From: Spinacia oleracea
Lineage: Eukaryota; Streptophyta; Magnoliopsida; Caryophyllales; Amaranthaceae
NCBI RefSeq assembly: GCF_020520425.1
Contig: NC_079487.1
Location: 46,073,219 to 46,137,218 of the forward strand
Reading direction: 5' to 3'
Length of the DNA: 64,000 nt
The first letter of the stretch is position 1. Every line of letters starts with the position of its first letter. Both the position numbers and the translations under genes were made by a program. This document shows, piece by piece, positions 34,271 to 44,054 of the stretch. Below the pieces are notes generated by a model, which made no database searches, had not been told where the DNA came from, and saw only the letters and a list, made by a program, of their open reading frames with translations.

Positions 34271-37200
34271 CTATTCAGTGGCTCTACAGGCCACTCGATA
34301 TTTGATATCTCTAAGAATATCAAGGGGACTTCTGCAGGAATGAGTGTAGACTTTTGCATTTCTTTGCAGCCATATTCCATAAAGAAATTCAGCAAAGAAC
34401 ATCAGAAGCAACTTGAATCTGTCACCAGTTCTTTTGGCAGCTCTTGTCATCAACACCACTTCATTATCAAGCTGAGAAACAGGTCTGTGAAACTGTAAAC
34501 AAGCAAGAACTGAAGACCAGATAGCAGCAGAGTAGCTACACTCAAAAAACAGATGTTGAGTAGACTCTGGCATACAAGAACATAAAGGACACACATTAGA
34601 GTCCACAATTTTCCACTTGAGAAGTCTATCCAGTGTAGGCAATCTTCCCAAAACAGCAAGCCAAGAGACAAACAAACTTTTTGGGGAAGCTTTATTATGG
34701 AAAATGATTCTCCTCCAGCTGACTTTATCACATGGCCCCATCAGCAGATGATACATGATTTGGATGGAAAAGACACCTCCCTTACTCACTGCACTCCACC
34801 CTCCAATGCTATCTATTAAACTCTGAGAGTTCAGAATTTTCCTCAAAGGCCAAGACATGTTAACAGGCCATTGAGTGTTCCCAACATCCCTCCCCTTTAT
34901 GTAGTAAGCATGAACCCATTTACACCAAAGTCTATCCTTCTTATAAGTTATAGCCCAGAGGAGTTTAGCAACAGCTGCTTTGTTCCACCAGCACATATCT
35001 TTCAGATTCAAACCACCAGCAACTTTGGGCAAGCAAAGCTTGTGCCAAGCAACCAGAGCTTTTTTTGAAGGGTCAGTGTTGCCTGTCCACAGGAACACCC
35101 TGCAATACCCTTGAATTTCTTTGATCACTTTCTTTGGCAAGATGAAAATTTGACACCAAAAGGATTGTAAACTCAGCAATATTGTTTGAACCAACTGGAG
35201 CCTACCTGCATAAGATAGATGCTTGACAGTCCACACTTTAGCTCTAGCCAACACCTTCTCAATTAAGGGTCTACATTGAGTATACTTCAGCTTCTTAGTT
35301 GAGAGGGGAACTCCCAAATATCTGAAGGGAAAGGAACCTTCAGGAGTAGAAACTGCATTGAGAATATCATCTTTATCTTGACCATAAACACCCCCAACAT
35401 AAATGTTACTTTTATCCATATTAGCCTCCAAACCAGAAGCTAGAGAAAACTTCTTAAAAGAAGCCAACATCATGTCAATAGAGATTAGATCTGCCCTACA
35501 GAATAGAAGCAAATCATCAGCATACATTAGATGAGTAAGAGCCAGTTTAGCACATCTTGGGTGAAAGTTAAAATCAGGCTTGGTCTGCAACTGATGGAGA
35601 TGTCTAGACAAGTATTCCATGCCAATAGCAAATAAAAAAGGAGACAAGGGATCTCCCTGTCTTAGCCCTTTTTTAGCTTTGAAAGGTGTACAAGGTTTCC
35701 CATTAATGAGCACACTGTAAGATACAGTGGAAATGCAGGTGTACACCCATTGCACAAATCTATGAGGGAAGCCAAGAGCATCCATAACACTGATCAAGAA
35801 AGGCCATTCAATTGAATCATAGGCTTTCTTTAAGTCAATCTTGAGCATACATCTGGGTGAAAGATGGGCTCTAGTGTAGCCCTTAATGAGCTCAGTAGCA
35901 AGCAGAATATTGTCAGAAATTTGCCTCTCAGGAATAAACCCAGATTGACATTCACTAACAACCTGTCCAATCACCCCTTGCATTCTTGTAGTTAGAATTT
36001 TTGAAACAATTTTGTACACCACATTACACCATGCAATTGGTCCGTACTCTTTAACTCTTGTAGGATTAGGAACTTTTGGAATGAGAGTAATAGATGTACA
36101 GTTGTACTGGGGAAGCATGAAATTGGTAACAAACACATCCTTCACTGCTCTATAAATATCCTGTTTGATGACAGGCCAAGCCTTTTTGAAAAAGACTGCA
36201 TTTAAACCATCTGGACCAGGAGCCTTATCATTGCCAATCCCATGTAATGCCAAATCAATCTCATCATCAGTAACATCCCTGCACAGATCCTGTCTAGCAT
36301 CATTATTTAGCCTAGAGCCATTTCTCACTGTTGGAATGTGAATAGAGGGAAGAGTGTTTGCAGAAGTGCCAAGCAGCTTTTTGTAGAAACTCAGAATTTC
36401 TGTTTGAATTAGATCAGGATCAACCAATTTAGTGCCATTATCATCATATAGGATGGCAATGCTATTGAATCTAACTCTTTCTTTCACAGTGGAAAAGAAA
36501 AAGTGGTTGTTAGAATCACCTAGATTTAGCCATTGGATCCTAGATTTTTGTCTCAATGCTATCTCATCAATTCTCAGCCAATGCCTAAGCTGTTTAATGC
36601 AAACCACCTCTTGGTTGAGAAGAGCAGGAGATCTACCAGTTTGCAAACTCTGTTGAACCTTATCAAGCTCACTTCTAGCAATGGTAATCTTCTCAGTAAT
36701 ACCAGAGAAGTCTTCTCTATGTAACTTCTTGAGTTCAGCCTTGACTTTTTTCAGCTTACACCAGACCTTAAACATAGGAGTGCCATGGTATACTTCAGTA
36801 AAAGCTGCCTGAATAATAGCAGAAAAACTACTATGATCAGCCAAATAATTGAGAAATCTGAAAGGTATACCTCCCTCCACCTTGTCTGGCAGACAGTTTA
36901 TCAGTAAAGGGGAGTGGTCAGAGATGGAAGGGTTTAGGTATTCAACCTGAACATTACTGAATTTATGAATCCATTCATCATTTCCCAAACACCAATCAAT
37001 CCTGCTAGCAATTTTACCTTCACCAGTGCCTTTGTGCCAAGAGAAATAATGTCCTACACTCTTTACAGGACACAGCCCATTACTTGTAATAAACTCATCA
37101 AAATCCTTGGTTTCTGTTGCTGAAACAGGAGTACCATTGATTCTATCATCAGCAAACAGGGGAGAATTAAAATCACCAGTAATGACCCAAGGACAGCTAC

Positions 37201-37603
37201 CTACACTTGAGGCAAGAGTAGTAAGAGAGTTCCACAAATTCTTCCTAGTGTCAATGGAGTGAAGACCATACACCAGAGTAACATACAATTCCACCACTCC
37301 ATACCTATCCCTAATTTCACAGTGAATAAATTGTTCATGCACCTGTAACACATGGATATCAACTTCTTGATAAAGCCAGCCTACCCAAATTCTACCTCTG
37401 GGGTTTGCAGTGTAATTATTTTCCCATTTCCAATTTCTCCCAAACTTATTGACTACTCTAGAGAAATTGCTTTCCTTAACTCTAGTTTCTAGCAAAGCAA
37501 CAACATGAATATTATGGGTATGAATAAGGTGTTTTACCTCTGGGACCTTAATAGGATCATTAAGTCCCCTCACATTCCAGCTGCAAAGATTAACCTTCTT
37601 CAT
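34271..37603 (-). CDS. LINE ORF2: endonuclease and reverse transcriptase (about 1110 aa)
   Basis: Start chosen at MKKVNLCSWNVRGLND (37603), the usual plant L1 start; an upstream in-frame ATG at 37639 exists. Endonuclease motifs: WNVRGLND near residue 8, WVITGDFNSPLFADDR near 140 and SDHSPLL near 230. RT motifs: APGPDGLNAVFFKKAWP near 470, AYDSIEW near 594, GLRQGDPLSPFLF near 648 and the active site YADDLLLF near 692. A zf-RVT region follows, KASPKSLFVSWLAVLGRLPT with CPLCSCMPESTQHLFFEC near 1005. ORF2 nicks target DNA and primes reverse transcription there. The start overlaps the ORF1 end by 14 nt in another frame. One RT position differs from the usual RPIAC: here it is GPIAW, which might reduce activity. 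Confidence 0.93.
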   Translation of the reverse strand: MKKVNLCSWNVRGLNDPIKVPEVKHLIHTHNIHVVALLETRVKESNFSRVVNKFGRNWKWENNYTANPRGRIWVGWLYQEVDIHVLQVHEQFIHCEIRDRYGVVELYVTLVYGLHSIDTRKNLWNSLTTLASSVGSCPWVITGDFNSPLFADDRINGTPVSATETKDFDEFITSNGLCPVKSVGHYFSWHKGTGEGKIASRIDWCLGNDEWIHKFSNVQVEYLNPSISDHSPLLINCLPDKVEGGIPFRFLNYLADHSSFSAIIQAAFTEVYHGTPMFKVWCKLKKVKAELKKLHREDFSGITEKITIARSELDKVQQSLQTGRSPALLNQEVVCIKQLRHWLRIDEIALRQKSRIQWLNLGDSNNHFFFSTVKERVRFNSIAILYDDNGTKLVDPDLIQTEILSFYKKLLGTSANTLPSIHIPTVRNGSRLNNDARQDLCRDVTDDEIDLALHGIGNDKAPGPDGLNAVFFKKAWPVIKQDIYRAVKDVFVTNFMLPQYNCTSITLIPKVPNPTRVKEYGPIAWCNVVYKIVSKILTTRMQGVIGQVVSECQSGFIPERQISDNILLATELIKGYTRAHLSPRCMLKIDLKKAYDSIEWPFLISVMDALGFPHRFVQWVYTCISTVSYSVLINGKPCTPFKAKKGLRQGDPLSPFLFAIGMEYLSRHLHQLQTKPDFNFHPRCAKLALTHLMYADDLLLFCRADLISIDMMLASFKKFSLASGLEANMDKSNIYVGGVYGQDKDDILNAVSTPEGSFPFRYLGVPLSTKKLKYTQCRPLIEKVLARAKVWTVKHLSYAGRLQLVQTILLSLQSFWCQIFILPKKVIKEIQGYCRVFLWTGNTDPSKKALVAWHKLCLPKVAGGLNLKDMCWWNKAAVAKLLWAITYKKDRLWCKWVHAYYIKGRDVGNTQWPVNMSWPLRKILNSQSLIDSIGGWSAVSKGGVFSIQIMYHLLMGPCDKVSWRRIIFHNKASPKSLFVSWLAVLGRLPTLDRLLKWKIVDSNVCPLCSCMPESTQHLFFECSYSAAIWSSVLACLQFHRPVSQLDNEVVLMTRAAKRTGDRFKLLLMFFAEFLYGIWLQRNAKVYTHSCRSPLDILRDIKYRVACRATE

Positions 37604-38966
37604 CAGGGGGTTCAGTAGTATTTTGCATCTCCATATCACCTCCTGTTAATTCTTTGAAACCCAATTCTGCAGGCAACACAGTAAATGGATTGCTAGGGCT
37701 CAAAGTCCTCATTCTAGACAATCCCTTAGTCCGTCTTGTCACAATTTTCCATGGAGTAGGATCAGAAACATTGTTAACAGGCATCTCAGGAGTGTGCACA
37801 GCATTAGGTTGCTCCTGTTGTTCTGACATTGGATGAGCTTGTTGGACAGCTTTAGGAACCCACACCTTTTTGGCTACAGGTTTTGGTACTGGTGGTTTAG
37901 TCTTTTTAGTACAATCATGGCCTGCAGTACAGCAAACTTTACAATATTGTGGCAACCAGTAATAAGTAACAGCTTGCTTGAACATCCCACCCTTTGAATC
38001 CTCTATCCAGACACAATCAGGCAATGGGCTAGTGATATCCATTTCTATCAACACTCGAGCAAAAGATACTCTATCTTGCCTAGTAGTGCATTCATCAGCA
38101 AAGAGTGGCACCCCTAACAGACTACCAATCCTGCTTAGTGAATCACACCCCCAACAATTGAGTGGCAGATTAGGAAATCTCACCCACAAAGGTATAACCC
38201 TAAGTACTTCTTCATAGAAATTAAAGTTTGCTGTCCAGGGTTTAATGATAACTGGTTTCCCATAAAATGTATAAGGTCCTCCTGCAATAATCTGGTTTCT
38301 GTCCTTCATGTTCACAAACTTGATGATGAAGTAACCATCATCATGGTAAAACACCTGAGGCTGAGCAACAGAATTCCACATCCCTTCCATATATCTTTTC
38401 ACAGAAGCTATAGTAGGGGAATCCCCTACCACATACATCACCATAGATGATTTCCATTTCTCAGTGAGTTCATTCATTTCATCCTCCTGCAATTGAGCAA
38501 TTTTCTTCCCATCCTGCAGCACAGGTGTAACAAATGATAGGGACGCCCCTTTTGAAGCCATTTTAGATCCAGTGAACAGATTTTTCCATGGTTCTTTAAC
38601 AATCGGAGGTTCAACTACCCCAGGTTCAGTGTTATTTCCCCCAATATCCCCAATATCAACAGATTCTCCATTCCCCTGAGGGTTAGTTCCACCCACAGTA
38701 TTATTACGACCAACCCCCAAATTCTGATCCAATAACAAAATAGTATCATGAAGTTTGCGTGGAATCATACCAGCCGAAGGGTGGACTAGAGGAGAATGCA
38801 TCAGCTCCTCGCCATCTGAGTCAAAAACCAGAGCATCTGGGTTTGCATTTTGGGCATCATTTTGAGTAGTACTGGTGCCTGAAGTGTGAGAACTTACTGA
38901 GGGAGACTTCGCTGCAACTTTCGTCGTAGAAATATTCAGTATTGCTTTCTTCTTCCTCGCCATCAA
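37590..38966 (-). CDS. LINE ORF1: DUF4283 RNA-binding protein (458 aa)
   Basis: A Ser/Thr-rich and acidic N-terminus (about 1-150) is followed by a DUF4283-type domain, from ELTEKWKSSMVMYVVGDSPT through GYFIIKFVNMKDRNQIIAGG to YEEVLRVIPLWVRFPNLPLN. Then comes a Cys/His motif, QYCKVCCTAGHDCTKK, near residue 330, a plant LINE ORF1 zinc knuckle. The C-terminus is Pro/Gln/Thr-rich. In plant L1 elements ORF1 coats the element RNA in the ribonucleoprotein. The frame is intact and ends 14 nt inside ORF2. Confidence 0.9.
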   Translation of the reverse strand: MMARKKKAILNISTTKVAAKSPSVSSHTSGTSTTQNDAQNANPDALVFDSDGEELMHSPLVHPSAGMIPRKLHDTILLLDQNLGVGRNNTVGGTNPQGNGESVDIGDIGGNNTEPGVVEPPIVKEPWKNLFTGSKMASKGASLSFVTPVLQDGKKIAQLQEDEMNELTEKWKSSMVMYVVGDSPTIASVKRYMEGMWNSVAQPQVFYHDDGYFIIKFVNMKDRNQIIAGGPYTFYGKPVIIKPWTANFNFYEEVLRVIPLWVRFPNLPLNCWGCDSLSRIGSLLGVPLFADECTTRQDRVSFARVLIEMDITSPLPDCVWIEDSKGGMFKQAVTYYWLPQYCKVCCTAGHDCTKKTKPPVPKPVAKKVWVPKAVQQAHPMSEQQEQPNAVHTPEMPVNNVSDPTPWKIVTRRTKGLSRMRTLSPSNPFTVLPAELGFKELTGGDMEMQNTTEPPDEEG

Positions 38967-39081
38967 TGGAGTTGGTGTACGTTAGTAGTATCCCTTAACG
39001 TGCGCCCAGCTCGAGAGAGAGGAGAGAGTTTGTTGAAAATTTAATTTTTCCATACATAGTTTACATTTAGATCTAGTTTTT

Positions 39082-39092
39082 GAGGTTAACAT
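39082..39092. repeat. Target-site duplication of the LINE, 5' side (GAGGTTAACAT)
   Basis: Exact second copy of the sequence at 34042-34052, marking the 5' end of the LINE at 39081. Confidence 0.88.
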
Positions 39093-40159
39093 TTATATTA
39101 CCAAGAAACAGCTATTAGTTCTTCAGATTCATAAATAAAGAAGCATCAAGATTATGTTTTCAAAAGTTTCTTCAAATGTGAGTGAATCCTCACGAGAACC
39201 AGTACCCTTCATCCAAACCCCCCAAAAAGAAAAACACAGCAGCTAGGATGTTTGAGCCTATTTAACACTTATGATGTTTTTACCCCCAACTCATCTCAGA
39301 TAAAATATGTCCACCCTCCTCTAACAGAATAGTAAATGTGAAGAACAAAATAGTAAATGTGAAAGACAAGAATAGTAAATGTGAAAGAATATTGTGGAAC
39401 TGAGGAAATACAATGTAAACAAAGTTATTAGTGAAGTCATGAAGACAACTCAGGATTTTCAAAATTTCACATCGCATAAGGTCTAAGACCAAATTTTGTT
39501 GGTGAGGAAAAGATGGAGATTGGCAAAGAGCAAAGACGGCTAACATAATTGTTCGTTGTATATCCAAAAATATCATTTGGGCATTTCATCGAACACTTAG
39601 TGTGCAACTCTAATTATATGACTTCCACAAATTAATACCAATCAAAAATGATTATCTATAATCATTTATCCAAGATATTAACAACATTCAATAAATCCCT
39701 ACTCAATAAACACACAATTACAACAAATTTTCGTAATTAAAAAACCAAACTCAATAACTCATACCAAAACCCTAATTTTCAAAAACCCAAATTAGAAAAC
39801 TTACCCACGCTAATGTAAGAAATGGAAGTGATTGTGGAAGCAACGAAGAGGTGGCGGTAGGCGGCGGAAGGTAGTGATCGTTGGGCAGAGGAGACATAAG
39901 ATCTGGTGTATGACTAGAAGCGATTATGATACAGCGATTCGGCAACGCGATTGATCTAATCATAGAGTTAATTTACATAAGAATAAAATGTGAGGAGGAG
40001 AGGGGAAGAGTGGTAGAGGATGAAGGAGATGAAACCATTGTTGTGCATTGTGTGTGAGTTTCTATGAAGAGAGAGAAATTGAGATGGAAACTGCTGACTT
40101 CTTGAAGAAGGGACGATTGAGTACTTGATTTTTATTTTATTTTTTTATTTTTTTTAATT
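39093..40159 (-). other. Interior of CACTA element G, right part, with a possible leader exon
   Basis: Mostly AT-rich and non-coding. On minus, a purine/pyrimidine-balanced stretch from about 40040 to 39806 reads into CGTGG|GTAAGTTTTC, a good splice donor (near 39806). A short frame MIRSIALPNRCIIIASSHTP starts at 39963. It could be the first exon of the element's own transcript starting near the right end, or a second captured fragment. I do not recognise it. Confidence 0.4.
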
Positions 40160-40429
40160 ATGCTGGAAAAAGAGACCCGTGTACCTTTAAAAGGGGTCTT
40201 TCTTTTTTGTTTCAAGCTTAAAATTGGTGGACCCCTATATAGATGAGATCCGTGAGCATACATGAGGGGTCTCTTATCTCTCGTTTTCTTTTTTTAAAAA
40301 TAATTTTGTAGGCTTAAATGCATATTAGAGATCTGTTATCTATAATAGTGGATCTCTCATATCAAAGAGACCCGTTATGTAAATATTAGGTCTTTTATTT
40401 GAGATCTCTTTGCCCATTTTTTAGTAGTG
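40160..40429. repeat. Right subterminal array and terminal inverted repeat of G
   Basis: Copies of AGAGACCCG, GGGGTCTTTC, GGGGTCTCTTAT, AGATCTGTTATC and GAGATCTCTTTGCCC, ending in the inverted terminus TTTTTTAGTAGTG at 40429, followed by the duplicated ACA. Confidence 0.8.
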
Positions 40430-40432
40430 ACA

Positions 40433-40905
40433 CATCCGTTTGGGCAAAGGTAGAAATTCATTTTGCACAATATGGTTTTCGAAAAATGCATGAAAAGCCT
40501 AGAATTTGAAATTGAAATCGTACTTGAATTTGTATTTGTAAAGCCCGTTTTTCGGCACTCGTTCACGAGGCTTGGGAGCGTCCTTATAGATGCAAAAACA
40601 GACTAACTCCCAACACGAAAAGTTGAGAAAAAGTGGGCGACAAGCCACTGTGAGCCACTGTTATGGATGCAGGCAGCGGCGTTGGGCGCAGGGGCTGCGC
40701 CTGGCGCCAATGCTGGCATCCAGTACTTCGGCAGATCAGTGGCTGGTTGCTCGAAATCCGTTCTCATTTTCAAAATTGAAATTAGAAAAGTCCCCAGTGG
40801 ATTCGCCAAGAACTGTAGGGGGTGTTTTTTGATCATTTTCCCGTTTCCTACAATGGGGGTTTGGCACGCGGCGGTTCGTTTAGAGAACCGTTGAATTTTT
40901 TTGCA
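40433..40905 (-). other. Leader of Tat-like element H between CACTA insertion and primer site
   Basis: The H leader resumes with CATCCGTTTGGGC. It contains GC-rich words (GCGTTGGGCGCAGGG, GCGCCTGGCGCCAATGC, 40680-40712) like those before the TATA boxes of the LTR and the internal promoter. No coding frame of known type. Confidence 0.5.
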
Positions 40906-40925
40906 CCTCGAAGGAGTCGCCACCA
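40906..40925 (-). promoter_or_regulatory. Likely primer binding site of Tat-like element H
   Basis: The minus strand reads TGGTGGCGACTCCTTCGAGG, close to the TGGCGACTCC-type site (tRNA-Arg) known for Tat/Ogre elements. Which TGG pairs with the tRNA CCA end is unclear. It lies just inside the likely LTR end. Confidence 0.5.
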
Positions 40926-41394
40926 AACTTATTTTAGGTCTCGTTTGGGAAGACCGCACAATGAATCTATTTTTGGATAAGGCCTTGAATCCTTGAAACG
41001 GATGGGTGAGATCCGGGCTCGGGAACAAAAATGCTTATTCGGCGAGCTTTAGAAATATTCAAGTACGTTGGCACAACATTGTTTCGAAAATAAACCCTAA
41101 GATTAGACTAGGTGGGTTTGAAAATTAGAACAAAATAGAATTTCTAATTGTACGGTGGTCACTTTGGTTTAAAGATTGATTTAAGGAACCTAAGGCCGGT
41201 TTGTCCAAAAATATCTTCGTTAAGCGTGATGTAACCTTTGTATTTTGTTGTATTTAGCATGTTGGTGATGAAAGAGATAAAGCAAATAAAGAAACATTAC
41301 AATACTAAATAAAGTGCGGAATTAGTAAATACAAGACCCCCTAGAAAAGGACTAGGGAGTAGGTCCACATTGCCTAGAAATGGACTAGGCAAGT

Positions 41395-41845
41395 AAAGAT
41401 GCAGAATTGAAAGTGCAAAATTGAAAGTGCAGTATTGAAATTGCGATATTGAAATTGCGGTATTGAAAGTGCGATATTGAAAGTGCGATATTGAAAGTGC
41501 GATATTGAAATAGCGATATTGAAAGGTGCATAATTGAAATTTGTACTTGGGCACATGAGATTCGAACGCCAAGCGGCTCCTTAGAAATAAGGCGACCGAC
41601 ACGAATTCAAAGCCAAAAATTTCAACTTGGGAGATGTTGCTCAACCCAAATGTCCTAGATTTTGCATATTGAACTTTAAATTGAAAGCTTGAATATTGAA
41701 AGATTTGAATTTTAAAAGATTGAATCTTGAACTTGAAATGATTGAAATTCGAAAACTTGAACTTGTATTTTGAAATTTGAAGACTTGAACTTGTATATTG
41801 AAATTTGAAGACTTGAACTTGTATATTGAAAAATGGAGTTTTGAA
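41395..41845 (-). repeat. Short tandem repeats in the U5 of the H LTR
   Basis: 41400-41535: about seven copies of GAAAGTGCGATATTGAAA-type units of 18-20 bp. 41740-41840: about three copies of ATTTGAAGACTTGAACTTGTAT-type units of about 30 bp. Frames across them encode Phe/Tyr-rich repeats without meaning. Confidence 0.72.
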
Positions 41846-42267
41846 TCTCAAAAGTTTAAACCTTTAAATGCTAAAAGGTGTCATCTTTGATTACTCCATG
41901 TTTGAAGGGATTCTAGTTCAAAGAGATGAATGCAAGCAACTTTGAACATCCTTGAATCTTGAAAGTTTGTATTTTGTATTTTGAAAAAGTTTATATTTTT
42001 GAAAAAGCATGTATGATTGTTGCAAGTGGTGTTTTTTTATGGCATAAAACACCAACTTGCTAATCATTTGAAATCAAAATAGCATGATTGATTCAAATGG
42101 GATTCGGATTTACCTAGTTAGGCTTAGGCACGAGCTCCCAATTGCTCTTGAATTTTGGACAATTTGTATGTGTTTTGAAGAGTTTTGAAGTTTGTATTGT
42201 GTGGAGTAATGTCGAAATTACGACGTTGTATGTGTTGTGCTCTCCCCTTTTTCGATGGAAATGAGGG

Positions 42268-42345
42268 GTATTTATAGGAGGGAAATGGTGCAAAACGCCA
42301 GCACACGCCAGTGCCTGGCGCCAGGCCAGCGCTGGGCGCTGCCGA
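42268..42345 (-). promoter_or_regulatory. LTR promoter of Tat-like element H: GC boxes and TATAAATA
   Basis: The minus strand has GCGCCCAGCGCTGGCCTGG and GCGCCAGGCACTGGCG (about 42345-42300) followed by CCTATAAATACCCC (TATA at 42275-42268). The box-to-TATA spacing of about 25-70 bases matches the internal promoter at 12888-12953. Confidence 0.68.
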
Positions 42346-42843
42346 CGTGGGCTGAATGCCGCCAAAAAGGAGGGAAAGATGGTCGTCCTTGATTTGTCTT
42401 GTATGGGTGTACCTTCGTACGAATAGTACGATGTTTGGCACGTAGTGTTTTCTTAGAGGTTAAGGCTTGAATTTGCGTCTAAAAACAAACCTTTCTCGGG
42501 TTTTTGAATTCCGGTTTTACGGGGCGGGGCCCGGCATGCTCGGTTTTGTGGGTCGGGACCCGAATTTGACTTGCCTTACATGATTTTGAGTGGAAAAGGC
42601 CTAGTAAGACCAATGGGATGGTCCACTAGTTGAGATTGAACTTGGATTTTGAAATTGGATTTTGGAAATTGTATTTTGTACCGAGTTCCGGGAGGGGAAC
42701 GGCCTCGGGGATTGGATTTTGGACTTTGGATTTCAGAGGTATTCTTAGCAATTGGGATTTCCGCCTGGAGTTACTCCAATCGCCTAAAAAGGATAATGGT
42801 ATCGTCATAATCCCAAAGGGGAGACACAAATTAGGTGTCTACA

Positions 42844-43018
42844 GGCGACATTTGGAGTCCTAAACTTGTTCTTGTTCGGTTCAGGAACAGCAAGGGAAGG
42901 CACGCGTCACATGTATGTATCCTAAATTATGCTAATTGACTATGTGACAATTAATTTGGATTCCTGGCTTTATGGTTTTTCCGCATGAAATATTTGTTTT
43001 ATATTTGTCATAACCTAA
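42844..43018 (+). repeat. Copia LTR fragment E (plus strand), interrupted by element H
   Basis: From about GCGACATTTGGAGTCC to GTCATAACCTAACA it matches, with visible divergence, the U5 end of the D LTR (57965-58143). The left part of this LTR would lie beyond the left end of H. Directly after its terminal CA comes TGACTGGTATTTGCTCG, the middle of copia RT, not a primer site. E is therefore the right edge of a plus-strand insertion (3' LTR or solo LTR) into element B. Confidence 0.72.
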
Positions 43019-44054
43019 CATGACTGGTATTTGCTCGTACCACCGAGTGCGTACGCAACATCCGGGCGTGTACATATCATAGCATACATTATTGAAGCAG
43101 TTAATGATGCATATGGAATCCCACTCATTTGTCTACGCTCATCCAGTGTTTTTTGGCACTGATTCTTGCTTAGAGTCATTCCATGAGACATGGGTAGGTA
43201 GCCTCGCTTGGAGTCAGCCATATTGAACCTTTCAAGCACCTTATTGATATAAATGCTTTGACTAAGTCCAATCATCCTTTTAGATCTATCTCTGTTGATC
43301 TTGATGCCCAATATGTACTGTGCTTCTCCTAGATCCTTCGTCGAAAAACATTTCTCAAGCCAAATCTTGACAGAGTTCAACATAGGAATGTCATTTCCGA
43401 TAAGTAATATGTCATCGACATATAATACTATAAAAGTAGTTTTGCTCCCACTGACCTTCTTGTATACACAAGATTCGTCTGCGTTCTTGACGAAGCCAAA
43501 GTCACTGACTGCTTCATCAAAACGTATATTCCGCCTCCTTAATGCTTGCTTCAATCCATAAATGGATTTCTTAAGCTTGCATACCTTTTTAGCATTCTTT
43601 GGATCCTCAAAACCCTCAGGTTGTGTGATGAACATAGTTTATGTTAAAACTCAGTTTAAGAAAGAGGTTTTGACATCCATCTGCCATATTTCGTAATCGT
43701 AATATGCAGCGATTGCTAACATTATCCGAATAGACTTTAGCATTGCAACTGGTGAAAAGGTTTCATCATAATCCACACCGTGGACTTGCCTATATCCTTT
43801 TACAACCAATCTATCTTTGGAGACTTCTAGTTTCCCATCCTTTTCCTTTTCAGTTTGAAAACACATTTGCTTCCTATGGCTTGGTAGCCATCTGGCAATT
43901 TGACCAAATCCCAAACTTGGTTTTCAGACATGGAGTCTAATTCCGATTGCATGACTTCTTCCCACTTCTTGGAGCTACGGCTCGTCATAGCTTGTTTGTA
44001 AGTCGCAGGTTCATCGCTTTCCAGCAATAGAATTTCATGGCTCTCATTCGTCAA
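43019..44054 (-). pseudogene. Copia B reverse transcriptase, broken
   Basis: Fragments in order: QAMTSRSSKKWEEVMQSELDS...YQAIGSKCVFKLKRKRMGN (44054-43827), KGYRQVHGVDYDETFSPVAM (43914-43651), then PEGFEDPKNAKKVCKLKKSI through the catalytic FIVLYVDDILLIGND and YINKVLERFNMADSK (43635-43019). C carries the same blocks in one frame, so at least two frameshifts or stops occurred in B. It ends at CTRPDVAYAL, where E interrupts it. Confidence 0.85.

Larger units (their letters stand above)
34053..39081 (-). mobile_element. Full-length L1-type LINE retrotransposon
   Basis: 5.0 kb on minus, inserted in CACTA element G. It has a 115-base 5' region, ORF1 (37590-38966), an overlapping ORF2 (34271-37603), a 3' region of about 215 bases and a short A-run tail (T-run on plus near 34053). 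An 11-bp duplication flanks it. Both ORFs are open from end to end, so this is the only element in the window that looks able to encode its full protein set. Confidence 0.9.
31299..40429. mobile_element. CACTA DNA transposon G, non-autonomous, carrying a captured gene fragment and a LINE
   Basis: Ends are CACTACTACAAAAAAGGGC at the left and, inverted, CACTACTAAAAAATGGGC at the right. Both continue with CAAAGAGA, giving terminal inverted repeats of roughly 27 bp. An ACA duplication flanks it (31296-31298, 40430-40432); 3-bp duplications are standard for CACTA elements. Both ends hold many AGAGACC/GGTCTCTT subterminal motifs. No transposase (TNPD-like) or TNPA-like frame is visible, so movement would depend on another element. 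Inside are 5' exons of a RAD6/UBC2-like gene (32740-33649) and a younger LINE (34053-39081). Without the LINE it is about 4.1 kb. Confidence 0.9.
40926..42843 (-). repeat. 5' LTR of Tat-like element H (inner end uncertain)
   Basis: On minus the LTR starts TGTAGACACCTAATTTG at 42843, has GC-rich boxes and a TATAAATA box about 570 bases in, then a long R/U5 of TTGAATTTGAAC-type words, and ends near the primer site. The matching 3' LTR should lie left of base 1. The inner end was placed by the primer site; no clean CA end is visible. H itself extends from before base 1 to 42843 and hosts A, F and G. Confidence 0.6.

Noticed and set aside
41297..41851. 184-codon frame rich in Phe/Tyr/Gln
   Set aside because: It is produced by short tandem repeats in the Tat-like LTR.
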